From Kudoa neothunni (taxonomy: Eukaryota > Cnidaria), in the NCBI GenBank assembly GCA_964304625.1, contig OZ199838.1, positions 2,232,001 to 2,296,000 of the forward strand: 64,000 bases of DNA. The letters are read 5' to 3'. The translations under genes and the position numbers were made by a program. Below the pieces are notes generated by a model, which worked only from the letters and a program-made list of their open reading frames with translations, did not search any database and was not told where the DNA came from. Positions 36,955 to 49,122 of this stretch are shown here, piece after piece. Each line of letters opens with the position of its first letter. Positions within the stretch are counted from its first letter, which is position 1.

Positions 36955-38436
36955 ATGAGATCCCCACTTTATAAAATAATATACGTTATATCCTTATCTT
37001 ATTGCCTAGCTGGTAACTGCCAAATTTCAGTAATCGATCTATCTATTAATTAGATCCAATTTTACCATCCTACGAAAGAGATGAAGGAGACTGGCCAATA
37101 GGTGTTGAAAAAAGCATGAGCAACGTCATCGACCGTTGGTTTATTGACATTAATGATGCTAAGTGCAAACCTCTAGAATATCGAGGTATCAAGGGGAATT
37201 ATAACAATTTTGCGTCTAAAGGACTTTGCGAAATGCACGGTATGTCACGTTAAAATTTTCTATATTAAGATTCTCCCAAGGTAGGTTGACACAAAGAGAA
37301 AAACTTCAGGGATGTAAAAAACCAAAGCACCCAGGACATTGTGTTAAAAATTCCAAAACAGAAGTAAAATACCACTTTAATCCAACAACTGCCAAGTGTG
37401 AAACTTTCCATTATAATGGGTGTGGTGGAAGTTTTAATAGATATAAGAACGCAGATGAATGTTATTTGTATTGTTTGAGTAAATTTCACAAATTGTTATT
37501 AGAAAAATAATTAAATACTTTAAATCAGACAAAAAAAATGGAGGACTCACAAATGCTGACGACACGAAAATAAATGAAGTGCCGAATTATGAGAAATATC
37601 TGGTACCAAACATCTTAGACTGTACATTAAGACCGGATGTTAAAGATAAAGATCCAAGCACTGGTATTATCGCCGATACCGAAAACAATAAGTGTGCTTT
37701 TGCTGCTGTTTCAATCGATTCAAATACTAGAGGAATATTTAAATCATTCGGTCAATGTGTCAAAAAATGTTTTCGTATACTACATATTTAATTCCATAAT
37801 ATTTATTTTTTTAGCACATTCACACGATGATACCAATAATGCAACCATAAATGCTGAAAATAAGAAAGTGGCTGCTTGTAAGAGTGTTCCTTTTCAACAT
37901 GCTAAATCTGGCGATGGAAATTCTGAAACTACTATATTCAGATATTATTATGATTCTGTTACCGACGTATGTAAACGAATGGAAACTGGTCCGGCTACAG
38001 ACTCTGAATCTGATTTTGAAAATTCAAAGAATAGTTTCCCCACCATGGAAATGTGCCATAGTTACTGCGGCGCAGGTACGAATTTGTTTATAATCGCTAA
38101 AATATGGAAATTTTCGAAAAATGATTAATAAAATTATTGTTGAGTAATATTGAATTCCTTCGAATAAACTTAGGAGGTTACAAGAAAGAAATTAAAATCG
38201 AAGAAACATGCAAATTAGGAAAACAGGGTGACTGGACTCAAGGGGCTTTTAAAACAACAAGATACTATTATAGTATAAGTGAAAAAAAATGCATATCATT
38301 TTGTTACAAAGGATATGATGGAAACTCGAACAACTTCAAATCAAGTGAACAATGCCAAAGAATATGTGGGGACATCTATAATGAAGGCGGTGATGCTAAG
38401 AATGATGATAGCGTAAAGTGTTTAGATAATTCTTGA
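36955..38436 (+). CDS. secreted multi-domain Kunitz-type protein
   Basis: Predicted secreted protein of 403 aa with five Kunitz/BPTI-like modules, one per exon. Exons: 36955-37012 (signal peptide MRSPLYKIIYVISLSYCLA), 37054-37239, 37281-37478, 37529-37774, 37815-38075 and 38174-38436. All introns (41, 41, 50, 40 and 98 bp) are phase 1, the classic arrangement for shuffled extracellular modules. Module 2 is canonical: GCKKPKHPGHC, YHFNPTTAKCETFHYNGCGG, NADECYLYC, with H at the usual P1 position rather than K/R. Module 1 (DRWFIDINDAKC, GNYNNFASKGLC) and module 5 (YYYSISEKKC, DGNSNNFKSSEQCQRIC) are recognisable but altered; modules 3 and 4 are strongly diverged. Protease inhibition is therefore uncertain. 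The gene lies between the two inverted repeat arms. Confidence 0.85.
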
Positions 38437-38797
38437 ATACAGAAGAAATAATTAATTATTTCAAAGATAAAAATGACTTGTTATACAAAATTATTATTAT
38501 AAATTTGTTTAAATGAATTTTTTAATAAAATTATTTTTCAAATCCGTATAAAAATCACGCCATGTAATAAATACAATCAGCACAATAAATTTAAAAATTG
38601 AACTATTAAGAAAATATATATTAAAACTTATTTAAGTAAATATTAAAGTATTATATCTTCTTAATAACGTAATTATTTTATTTGTTAATATTATTGTTAT
38701 TGGTTAGTTATCTGTAATGCCGTTTTTATAAAATTGAAAAAGTTTAACTCATTAGTTTAAAATTTTCAGTTATTGATTCCGTATTTACCGTAAATAC
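38437..38797. other. intergenic, AT-rich
   Basis: 3' flank of the Kunitz gene up to the hAT relic; no feature seen. Confidence 0.4.
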
Positions 38798-39825
38798 CAG
38801 GGATGGCCGGATTTGCCCAGACCGGGAGTCAGCTGTATGGTTTCCCAAATTTTCAAGAGTCACAAGGCATTAAAATAATTTATATATCTCGTCCTTATTT
38901 AAAACTTACATGTTTGAGGAATTTTCGGTAACTATTAAGATAAAATGGTGTAGAATTATAAATAAAGTTTTTTTAATTTTTTATTATTCAGTTAATCGCT
39001 GGAAAACTTACGTATAATTTTTATAGGTATAATTTATGATGGGTTTCCAAAAAGTTAAATTAGTAATTAATAATCCAATAAAACTTTTTCTCTATGAAAA
39101 AGGTCGCAAAAATTATAAAATATTGTTCATATTTAATCATGTATGATGGTCTGATAAAAAATAAAATAAAATATTTACGAATAATGTAATAACAAAAAAA
39201 TTTAATGCTTTCGAATTTTTTTAGAAATTGTCTCTAATGTTCAAAGTTTTTTATGTTTCCACATTATCAGAGAATTGATGGTAAACTGGTTCGTATGCTG
39301 TTTCCGCCGTACGAATTAGTTCCGTCAGGTGTTTGTTGTCAGGATGAGACCCGCGATACTTCGATTTTACAAATTTCATCGTTGAATAAATAAAGTCACA
39401 ACAATAAGTTGTTCCAAGGATAGAAACAAGTTTGAGGCAGATTTCTTTTAATTTTGAATATTTAGTTTCTAGAACGTATTTCCATAATTCATTTGCTGAG
39501 CTGGAATTATGAATCATGTTTAAAGCTTTAATGAATGTTTTATTCTTTCGATATCTATCACTTTGGTAATAGATAAACGTTAGTTCTAATTGTATTTCCT
39601 AATGAAACTAATAATAATCATAGTTCGCATCAAATATTAAAACTGTATGGTAGATTATAACTATGTTTTCTATTCAACAATATTATTTAGTTAACGATTA
39701 AAGAGTTCATTTCTTCACTTTATTAAATAGTTTTAACTTTGTACTTTACTGAATTAACGTTCTAGTTGAATTAAAAAAAATTCAATTCAAAAACTTTTTT
39801 TCAAGAGCCACATGTGGCCACCTTG
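38798..39825 (-). mobile_element. hAT transposon relic
   Basis: The ends read CAGGGATGGCC (left) and CAAGGTGGCC (right, inward), typical short hAT terminal repeats. On the minus strand, 39517-39251 encodes the hAT C-terminal dimerisation domain: LVSILGTTYCCDFIYSTMKF followed by VKSKYRGSHPDNKHL. The rest of the transposase is missing. No 8-bp target duplication is left (GTAAATAC versus TAATAGAT). The right end abuts the right inverted-repeat arm. Confidence 0.65.
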
Positions 39826-39826
39826 T

Positions 39827-40848
39827 AATAGATCAATAATTTCTTATTAACATACGTGGCACGTATGAGAGGGGACTGTATTTTGTGCAAAAGTAATCAT
39901 GAATATAAATTCTCAAATTACGTATGGGATGCGGTGTCGTATATTTTCATGCAACTTTTGTATCATAATGAATTAGTTTTAGTGAAAAGAAAATTATCAA
40001 TTGATTTGAATATTAACCTTAAGGTCCCGGGATATGGAATAATTAGATTACTAAGAATTTAAACGTTATTTATAAAATTATCTCATCAAATATAGTAACT
40101 TATCGAATTACTTATGCCAGCTATTTTACAAGAAAGTTTAGGAAAACCAAAAATGATTAAAAACATAGAAAAGGCGAATATGGTTCCAATCTCTATCTAT
40201 ATATTTGATAAATAGAAATTTTTATTTAAGAAATTATCATAAAACTTTAATTATTTGAAAACTCTGCACACATCTTACATCATTTTCAGAATGCGTATAG
40301 AGACCAAAATTATTCAAACACGACAACAACTTATACTATCAAATCATGTGTTTTATTTAACATGATCATAATCTTTTTGACTCAACTATATCCATAACAT
40401 TTGAAAAGTGAAAATACATCCTAGATTATCTGGTTATATTTAAAATTTTGAGGGAAAATGCAACAACTCTCGTATGTGTGACGTTAATAATTTATTTGTC
40501 TTAAAATTACTCCAAACGATATATAAAACATTTTTAAAATATTCGACACAATAATTAGCAGATTCTCTTTGTATATACTGAGTGAAAGTTTATTTTAATT
40601 GACTATCACTCCGAAATAAACAAACATCAATATTATTCAGGTACTTTTAATCTGCTTTTTGAGTAAACAACCAGAAAATTCCTGACTTTTGACTACAATA
40701 TTGATTATATATATACTTCGAAGTAAATGATGGATTTCCATTAATAATATCATCTATTCAAATGAAAACTAAAAGTTGTATTTAAAAAAAGTTTCTCCAT
40801 GACACTTTCGAACTGCTGCAAACACAAATTGACAGACATAAGAACTTA
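39827..40848 (-). repeat. right arm of the 1-kb inverted repeat pair
   Basis: Inverted copy of 35337-36336, with a small extra segment near 40730-40760. It carries the same 68-aa frame (39856-40062, +), MARMRGDCILCKSNHEYKFS and a KRKLSIDLNIN tail. Its inner edge starts two bases after the hAT relic; its outer edge is ...CAGACATAAGAACT. Confidence 0.8.
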
Positions 40849-41259
40849 TATATATATATTGAATCTAAACTTAAGTTGCGTATTCTAAGTGTAGACAGAT
40901 TTTCGATACGAATCTAGGTCAGGCATGCGAAAATTCGATAAGCTGTATCAGGGTGAACTACTTGGGCTGGCTACAATAACCTTATAGCATAAACATGCAC
41001 ACTTTAAATGGTAAGCTCATTGCTAGAGTTCAAAGCAATATGTGGAATTTATACAAAAAATAGAGGCAATGAGAAATGTTATCAAACGATAATTCTCAAA
41101 TGTAATAAAAATCATCTTATATGGCTTCTGAAATTGATGTAATTTGTGAAAATTTACTTTTAGGCAACAATACGAGCATTTTTTACTCCATTCGCCATTC
41201 GTCAATTTTCGGCATTTTTGAAACGAGTTCCTTCCGACTCCAGTTGTATACCCCCAAAC
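40849..41259. other. intergenic / promoter region of RPC9
   Basis: About 400 bp without a gene; presumably the promoter region of the RPC9/CRCP gene. Confidence 0.4.
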
Positions 41260-41646
41260 ATGGAGTTAAAGGAGTCCAACTGTGGTCATATGAGTAACTC
41301 AGAGGTGTTGGATTTTTTGCAACAATCACATTACAACTTTAAACGTCTCAACAACTACAGGGAAATAACCCATAAAGTGAAAACATATCTAACTGAGCAA
41401 GTGGAGATCGTTGGCAATAAAGATCATAGCGAATCGTCATCATCCAACCTGGAAGTCGATAGGAAAGTGATTGCTTTACTAAAACAAAAAGCTAAATTTG
41501 AGAAAATTGAGATTCTTCAAGTTGTCAACCAGCGACCAAAGTCACTTCTAGACCTACAAGTGTTATTGGAGAACTGTGATTCGAGGTTTAATGATGATGA
41601 GTTGGAAGCTTTACTTGAGGAACTCGATTCTGTATATAAATCGTAG
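41260..41646 (+). CDS. CRCP: RNA polymerase III subunit RPC9 (CRCP/Rpb4-like)
   Basis: Single-exon, 128-aa protein. RPC9 pairs with RPC8 in the stalk of RNA polymerase III, where it helps initiation on tRNA and 5S genes; animal homologues are also called CGRP-receptor component protein. Seen: start MELKESNCGHMSNSEVLDFL, matching the MEVKDAN..LSN-EV start of the family, a Ser-rich loop (SESSSSNL), and a C-terminal HRDC-like bundle KIEILQVVNQRPKSLLDLQ then NDDELEALLEELDSV, which corresponds to KLQLLNHRP...TEEQIEALL in human. The ATG at 41260 is chosen because it gives this conserved start. No intron. Confidence 0.88.
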   Translation: MELKESNCGHMSNSEVLDFLQQSHYNFKRLNNYREITHKVKTYLTEQVEIVGNKDHSESSSSNLEVDRKVIALLKQKAKFEKIEILQVVNQRPKSLLDLQVLLENCDSRFNDDELEALLEELDSVYKS

Positions 41647-42421
41647 ATTTTGGGTCGAATTTTTGTAACGTTTAGTGTGATATATAATTGTTATGTGGTG
41701 TTTTTGCGCGCTATATTTTATGAAAAATGTGATTAATTGTATCATTTTACCAACCAATTCAAAAAATAGCACACATAACATGCGTTGTCTTCATCTTCAT
41801 ACAAAAGTCCTAAGTTTTCATAAGCCCCACTTAAGTCTAGTTTTAAGATTTTCTGTGGCTTAATTGTTTCCACTAATATGCAACAATGAGAAAATGTTGA
41901 TATGTGTTAAAAATATCTGCTTTGATGAAATTTCTATACCTAAAATTTGATTGGTTCAAGAATTCTAATATATGCGCGCGCATATACACAGATATTTATG
42001 TTTTATTGAGTTTGCGTTTTTCAAGATTTCTTATCACATAATTTCTCGCCTCGGCATTAATAAGGTTGTTTGGATAGATTATAAACCCCAATTCATTCTC
42101 CTTAATAATTTTCACGCCTCATTGTTAATCTGCAAGTTAAGACACTACTACTGTATTAAGAATTAATATGACGATTGGTGAATAACACACATAAATAGGT
42201 GTTAAAGTTTACAATGTATTTTTACTTTTTTATATCAATTAAAATGAAATATTTGGGAGATTGAAATAAACTTAAAAACTGGCTAACATTCATTATTAAA
42301 TGTGAATTTTTAGAATGCTCTTTGCAAATTATGAATATCATGACGACATCAACAAATTATATTGCAAGGGGAATATACGGATGTGCGCGCATCGTGATTA
42401 TAATAATTAATCCCAGGCATT
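41647..42421. other. intergenic between RPC9 and FIS1
   Basis: No gene. It contains two CpG-rich palindromic tracts that stand out from the AT-rich background: ATGCGCGCGCAT (41972-41983) and GTGCGCGCAT (42383-42392). Confidence 0.5.
42381..42393. promoter_or_regulatory. candidate NRF1-like site upstream of FIS1
   Basis: ATGTGCGCGCATC lies about 30 bp before the FIS1 ATG. It resembles the palindromic YGCGCAYGCGCR recognised by animal NRF1, a regulator of nuclear genes for mitochondria. Match is partial; function is inference. Confidence 0.3.
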
Positions 42422-43071
42422 ATGCGTTCAAACCCAATCGAGGCCTCTCTATCACAGAAAGATATAAACGTAAGTGGTTTATATAGCGCTGGCCGAGGTA
42501 TACAACTACCACTTAGAATATTAAAAAAGCCACCGACAACTCTCTTCAATCTGAATCCAAACTTTCCGATGATGAACTTTTCACCCTCGCTTGTGCGTTG
42601 GTACAAAGTTCCAAGAAGGTCGATGTAGAGGATGGCATAAATATATTTGATAGTATGGTCTCGGTTGTGGACCAATGTCTTCAATCTTTTAATTTATAGA
42701 TTTATGCAAAAACGGCGCCGATCAAAGGGATGCTTTGTTTTTCCTAAGTGTGGGCCATTATAGATTATCAGTATACATTTCGATTTTATACCAATCAACC
42801 AATACTAATTTTATATTGTAGAATGACGATGAAGCGTTGGTTTACGTGGATAAACTTTTATCGTTCGAACCACAAAACAGACAGGCTGACTCTCTCAAAA
42901 ATAAAATTATTAAAACTAGGGAAAGAGGTTAATTAATTGGTTCGAGTTGTTGTATTGATGTGATTTTTGATAGAGGGTAGATTAACGTTGTTATCTGTGA
43001 CTGCTGCGTCAACTGTATTGTTTGGAGCAATTGTAGGTGCGCTGGTCTATGGTATTGGAAAAAAATCATAA
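42422..43071 (+). CDS. FIS1: mitochondrial fission protein FIS1
   Basis: Tail-anchored outer-membrane TPR protein linked to mitochondrial and peroxisomal fission. Five exons: 42422-42469, 42517-42652, 42700-42770, 42822-42927 and 42974-43071; introns 46-51 bp. The product is 152 aa, the same length as human FIS1. Seen: LFTLACALVQSSKK and EDGINIFD (first TPR helix pair), QRDALFFLSVGHYRLS (human EEQRDYVFYLAVGNYRL), ALVYVDKLLSFEPQNRQA (ALKYVRGLLQTEPQNNQA), and a C-terminal membrane anchor VLFGAIVGALVYGIG with the short basic lumenal end KKS. The ATG at 42422 is the only one giving the right length and phase. Confidence 0.93.
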
Positions 43072-43373
43072 TGTATCTCCTCAAGGAGCACACATTTATA
43101 TGAATTTTAAGTCGGTTGTGTGTTACATTTAATTTTTTCGAATTTTTCTATTGGATTGTTTTTTATTTCGTTGCATTTTTTTGGGTTTTAATTAATATTT
43201 AACTTATCTGAGTACAGTAGGCAATCGATAGTGCACATTTAATTTTTTGGGCGGTTTTTTTATTTTTCAGCGTATATATTATACCTTTTATTTAATTATA
43301 ATAATAAAAAATTATTAAGATTATCTTAGCGAAAAATAATTCGCGATTTTTATTTTAATCATATTTTTTGATA
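43072..43373. other. intergenic, AT-rich
   Basis: 3' flank of FIS1; nothing further seen. Confidence 0.4.
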
Positions 43374-44187
43374 CAGTTAGCGACCGATTTTACGCCCTTT
43401 TTTTAAAAAACAACTTAGTGGTTCTCATATTAAATGTGTATATTCTAAGGTTTATTGTGATTAATATTACCCATTTTACAAATATAAAATCTTCATTTAA
43501 TATCAAATAATACCAAGGTATGTAAAATCTGTAGTGACCAATTTCACATACATTTTTATTCCGATTTCTATACCACTTGCGGATTTTACACAATCACTAG
43601 CTATGTTCATTGATAGCCAAATGCGTTGAACATTTAATGAAAAAAACAATTACTATTCGTCAATTCGAGATTTCCACATTATATTCTTTTTATGAAATAA
43701 AAAAGAGGATGAAGTTGACGAAATAATACTCGAGTAGGAGACAATGAAAGATGAAATGGTTGGTATTAACGAAAATAAAGACGTTATATAATCAACTATG
43801 AAGGATATCGAACAGGAGGAGGTTAAAATAACACCTATAAATTTAATATAAAGAAGAAAGTGATCGTGTGAACAATTTAAAGCACATACCAAAGTCGGTG
43901 GTAATAGAAAATACAAGCTATTGTGTGAATTTGAATTTGAAGTAGAGGTTTATGAAATGTCATTGAAGAATATTCGACAATTGAAAATAACAGAATTTTA
44001 TCCATGTTTTAGAAACCAAATTAGAAATTCATTATTTTGTGTACAAATAAAAATATAAATTAATAAAATTTACTAAATTTATTTGCTTGACTTTCAGAGA
44101 CTGTGATATAGTTTTTACAAATAAAAATCAGTTTTTTTTTATTTTTGCGCGTGCGCACAATTGGGGTGTAAAATCGGTTACCCATTG
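43374..44187. mobile_element. Tc1/mariner-like nonautonomous element
   Basis: The ends are imperfect inverted repeats, about 18 of 24 positions: CAGTTAGCGACCGATTTTAC (left) and CAATGGGTAACCGATTTTAC (right, inward). Both are flanked by TA (43372-43373 and 44188-44189). The 814-bp interior has only short, stop-filled coding-like runs on the plus strand around 43690-43960 and no transposase motif. The right end overlaps a TGCGCGTGCGCACA tract. Confidence 0.5.
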
Positions 44188-46804
44188 TATAATCTTTATA
44201 TCCTTTTCCATTTGGATAAAATATAGTGAATGATCAGTTCTAAAAAATTATAAATACCATTTTATTTCTTATGCATTTTTTTAACACAATATGAAATTTT
44301 TTTATATTTTTACCATAAAATCTTTATTTATGTGGATCTATAACATTCTTTAATTGGTAACTTATATTGTCTTGAAATAAAATTTATTCTATTTCTATTT
44401 CCGTTTTCATGGAAATGATCATTTTTTGACAGATATCTCAAAAAACTTGTTCTATTCATTCAAAAATTCAACCGTCAGGAATAAAATTTTCCCCTTGTTT
44501 CTATTAAAAATAATTTAATATACGTGGTTTGGCCGAAAAAGTGCTTATTATCGGCTAGTCACGTGACACGACAGATTGGAAATTTCTTGCTGTAATTAAA
44601 AAATATTATAAAACGTTTCACCCAATATAAACTTTGAATACGTCGTATCGATGTAAATGCGTATTATCGGTTGCCTACTTTATTAGAAACACCAAAAAAA
44701 TATTTGTTTAGAGGTTGAACTCATACCAATTTCCTTTCTTTTATTATTGTAACATAATTATAATAAGTGATGACTTGGAATAGAGATAATTCGAATATTG
44801 GAAATTATTTCATTTAATCGTCTATTGAAGGTTATTCAAGTAGTATTAGATAGAACTGGTTTTGTTTTAGACGAAAATATACAAGATTTAGCTGTTTAAG
44901 TTATCCCGTGTGTTGTTTTTTTCGTAGTATTTCTTATAAATAGTATATTCTAATTGGTTCACATCAAGTCTCTCAGTAATATAACTGGAAAGTGTCGGAA
45001 CGAAGAATGTCAGCAAATAGGCATGTGTGAACACGTGTTTCCTGTTAATTAAAGTTTTTTTGATTTTTCATATTTAAATCGCTTATATTGGATGGAGTTT
45101 TATATTAAAGGAGTTAATAGGAATTTGGTATTGCCACAAGGAAGAAAAATTAAGGTTGGGGTCATTGTTTCGTAATTTTTGCTTAGAACGTGTATTATAA
45201 ATGTCAATACACCATAGCGGTATAATGCCGAATTTAGTCTCCCTAATCCATTACTGTGATTTTTTAATTCAAATTCTTAAACGACGTAAAACCTAAACTT
45301 GTGATTGAGCTCGAATTAAAAAATGTTAATAGCTAAATTTTGTTTCAAATTTATTAGGTTCCTGAAAATATTCATTATAAAAATTACGTAACGAACATTT
45401 TTTCTCCATTTACCTATTAACGGAAAATATTAAAATGAATTTCAGATCGTTATAAATAAGATATTCAACTATAGACACATCATTACAATTATTGTGATTT
45501 AGTAACGCTCAGCCGCAATTTCCACCAAAAAATACGGTATAACGGCGCATTATGGACCATAGCAACCCTAATGGAAGCATGTTATATTCTGGATTTTTCT
45601 AAAATGTATTGATTAAGCGTCTCAACATCCTGATTTGATATTACTAAAATTAGGATGATCATTAAATAATTATGCATTTTTTGTATAAACGAATCATAGC
45701 AATAATATATCAATTCAAATTACCACATTCGATTAAATTAATGTTTATTGTTTACGAATAAAGATATAATACAATTTTGGCCGAGTTATATTAGTTTTGC
45801 TACTCATAATATCATTCATTAAATAACAATTAAAGCATATCAATCTAACATACATTCAAACGTTATTCATTTGAAACACTGGATGATTTAAAATGATTTG
45901 ATATTAGACAACAACATTGATATTTTGGGTTTACAGTCAACGATAATCTTATGAAATAAAAATAAAGTTTTGAGCATTTACCTGGTAATGTTAAAAGTTT
46001 CTATTATTTGTACATAGCGGAGTACAAATTGGAAACGTAAAATATTTTTCGTTGCCCCAAAATATGAAGATGCATATAGTAAAAAACATATTACTTTGAT
46101 AAATTTTGTTTCTTTCTTGTGTAAAATTAATAATAAATAAATTATTCACAACTGATTTAATTAGTTGATAACAAAAATATAACCTGATTTAAATAAATAA
46201 TAATACGTCAAATAGCGTGTTGTTGTGAATTTCGGATTAATTATAAAATTAGTTATTTTTGGACTAAACTATAGGCTGTTATTGAAATAATCCCATTTAA
46301 ATCTTTAATTTGGTCTGCCTTGTCTATTAATAAAAACAAAAATACGATATAATGTAAAAAAACAAATATAATGAATTTATTAAAGGTAATCACAAAATAA
46401 ATTTATAATTAATCCATAAAATTCACTGGTAAAAATTTATAAACTAAAATTTTTGATTATTAGTTTGAATTTAAATTCACATTTTATTTAATCGTCATTA
46501 TCAATTGGTGATATTAGATAATATCTGAGCATGTATAATTATTTAAATAAAAACACTCTGAAGATTAAGATATTTCAATAAAATAATATATTGAAAAAAA
46601 TTCTGAAGAATTTATAGCAATAAAAATAAACTTACATAATAAAACAAAAAGTGTAACAGAAGGAAAAACCATAATCAGGTTTATATTTATTCCAAAATAT
46701 AAAATCTAGACAATCATACCGATCTAAGCTCTCAACTAGAGAGAAATATTTTTATTATGAAAAATTTAACAAAAGATATACTTTTATGCGAAATCCATCT
46801 ATTC
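44188..46804. other. long intergenic stretch, no gene recognised
   Basis: About 2.6 kb of AT-rich DNA. I see no coding exon, RNA gene or clear transposon ends. Confidence 0.45.
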
Positions 46805-49122
46805 CAGGGGCCTCCAAACTTTTTGAGGCTAGGGCCTCATTGGGTTGTTGATATTACTCAGAGAGCCGAATTAAAAATTCAAACAAAAAACTAGGAAATC
46901 TAAATAATTGCGAGTAAAAAATTCTTAGGGGCTAAATAATGAAAATAAATAATTGTAACAGAAACAATGATGAGTTTATTTTCCATTATTTGAAGAGTGA
47001 AGTTGTTTCAGATCTGATTAATAATATCCCCTTATGGCGTGAACTTGAACGTCCTTATCATCAATATTGAATTTAAGCGATCGTCAGACAAATGTGTTCT
47101 GTACGCGGATTTCACATATTTCATTTTTGAAAATGTTTTCTCGCGCAAATAAGTTGTGGCAAAAACTTATAAAATTGCAATAAATTGTTTTCATTATATT
47201 TACGTTTGTATATTTCATTTGCTTGAAGGTCAATGATTTCCATTTGCAACTCCGCAAGTAATTGGTCGATGTGACATCTAAAAGGATTTTCTAATATTAA
47301 AATATTCGAGGCAATTGTTTCAATATCGTTGAAACGTTCATCAAACTGATGCATTAAATTGGAAAGAGTGTATTGGGTGACAACAGTTGGAAAAGATACA
47401 TTACTTCGTTTGGCGTATTTTTCAAAACATAAAAAATGAGTGAAACAATTATTATTTAACTGTGAATTAAATAAAATCAATTCCTGTCGGAACGCTTTCA
47501 TTAATGAATAAACATCGTTTATTAACAATGTTTCACCTTGCAATTTAAGATTGAAATCGCTCAGGTATACTGTCAAATCTACAAAAATACCAATCATCAT
47601 TTTTTAACCAATTTAGAGGATTATTATGTTTGGTAAGAAAAAGACCAATTTCTGCCCTTAAGTCAAAGAATCGACTTAAAACCTTTCCACAGCTAAGCCA
47701 CCTCACATTTTTTCGGCAAATCCAAGTATTCTGCATTTGAATCTTTTAAAAATTCTTTAAATTGTCTATGATGAAGTCTATGTGATCGGATAAAATTAAC
47801 AGTAGAAACGACGGGATTTAATACTGATGACAGATCCAAATTCTTTCCACATAAACCTTGCTGATGAATAATACACTGAAGCGTCAAAGGTTTTTGTCCA
47901 TCTAAGCCTTTTGTTTTTCCACTCATATTTCTACCCTCATCAGTAGTGATACGTATAGATTTATTCCAGCATAGATTGAAATTGTGGAATGACTGTCCAA
48001 TCTCGTTAAATAGATCGAGGCCCCTTGTAGTTCCAGTTCCATTCGTGTTATGTACGGAGAGGAATTCGTCTGTAACTTTCAACTCGATATTTACCCCTCT
48101 AATGAAAAATAAAAGTTGAGTGGCGTCTGAAACACCAGTGGATTCATCCAGGGCGATAGAAAAGCAGACAAATTCCTACATTTTATCTCGTAATTGCGAA
48201 ACAATATTTTCACCAATATTTTCCACTCTACGACTTATTGTGTTTGCAGAAAGACTTATCTCAGAAAATGAGCTGGCTTTTTCCGGATATACCTCGTTCA
48301 CCACGTCCTTTAAAGCTTCCTTGAAAATTTCACCGTCAGAAAAGGGTTCCCTTTTCGGCTAACAAATAGGTCATGCGAAAACTAGCTCTTGTGGCAGCTT
48401 CATTTTCATGAGCAATTTTTTTGAAGATCAATTGCCTCGACAAAAAATTATTTTTTAATGTTCTGAATTTCTCCGTACGAACAATTCTATTGTATTTTGA
48501 ATACTCTGACGAATGTTTTGTCTCGGAATGTCTGCGACTATTAAATTCTTCCAGTACTGCGATAGTGTTGTTACAAATAACACGTTTCTTTGTTGCCCAA
48601 TTTAGTAAAAAAGTACTCCGTATTCCATTTATCGTTAAACATTCGACATTCAAGGTCGATTTTTCTCTTTCATCCATAATCCGCCATCATCACATGATAA
48701 ATCGAAGAGACACAGCCCGCCCGTGAAAACAAACGTAAATCAACGGGAATGATTGAAAATCCTGATTTTTACGTGTCATTAAGCAGTAATTTAATCAATA
48801 AAAGATTCTATACTTAAATCAAAATTTAGAAGTTTTCTAACAAAATTACGATTTCTTTATAAATATATCTTTAAACATCGTGATATTTGTAATACAAATT
48901 AGATGTAATATTACTATACGAGTATCGAGAATGCAAGTTTTTCAATGTTTATGATTAAGTTTAATAATAACAATAACAATTTTTTGGAAAGAACTTAACT
49001 ATGAATCTAACAAGACAATTTTTACGCGAGTTTCATACAGTTTAATTGCAGAGTAACATTAATTAACTAAACTTTACAAGTCATTATGGAAACATCGGCG
49101 GGCCATAGTTTAGAGACCCCTG
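46805..49122 (-). mobile_element. hAT transposon, near full length, inactive
   Basis: 2,318 bp bounded by CAGGGGCCTCCAAACT and, inward from the right, CAGGGGTCTCTAAACT. An 8-bp target duplication flanks it with one mismatch: ATCTATTC (46797-46804) and ATCTATGC (49123-49130). The minus strand encodes a transposase of the ZBED/GTF2IRD2/SCAND3-like hAT group. Its BED-like N-terminus starts at 48677 (KKRVICNN, LEEFNSRRHSETKH). The central part has ITTDEGRNMSGKTKG, LQCIIHQQGLCGKNLDLSSV and VAWLSCGKVLSRFFDLR, and the C-terminal dimerisation region about 47160-47020 has TTYLREKTFSKMKYVKSAYR. These parts lie in at least three frames, so it cannot make transposase as it stands. Confidence 0.9.

Noticed and set aside
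35337-40848. The two 1-kb arms as a pair of long terminal repeats
   Set aside because: They are in inverted, not direct, orientation and the enclosed DNA is a host-type gene plus a hAT relic.
43653-43960. Glu/Lys-rich coding-like run near 43.7-43.95 kb
   Set aside because: Broken by several stops and no recognisable protein; probably interior of the mariner-like element.
45001-45060. A sixth ACACGTGT-type segment near 45.03 kb
   Set aside because: Only the ACACGTGTTTCCTG core matches; the downstream block is missing.
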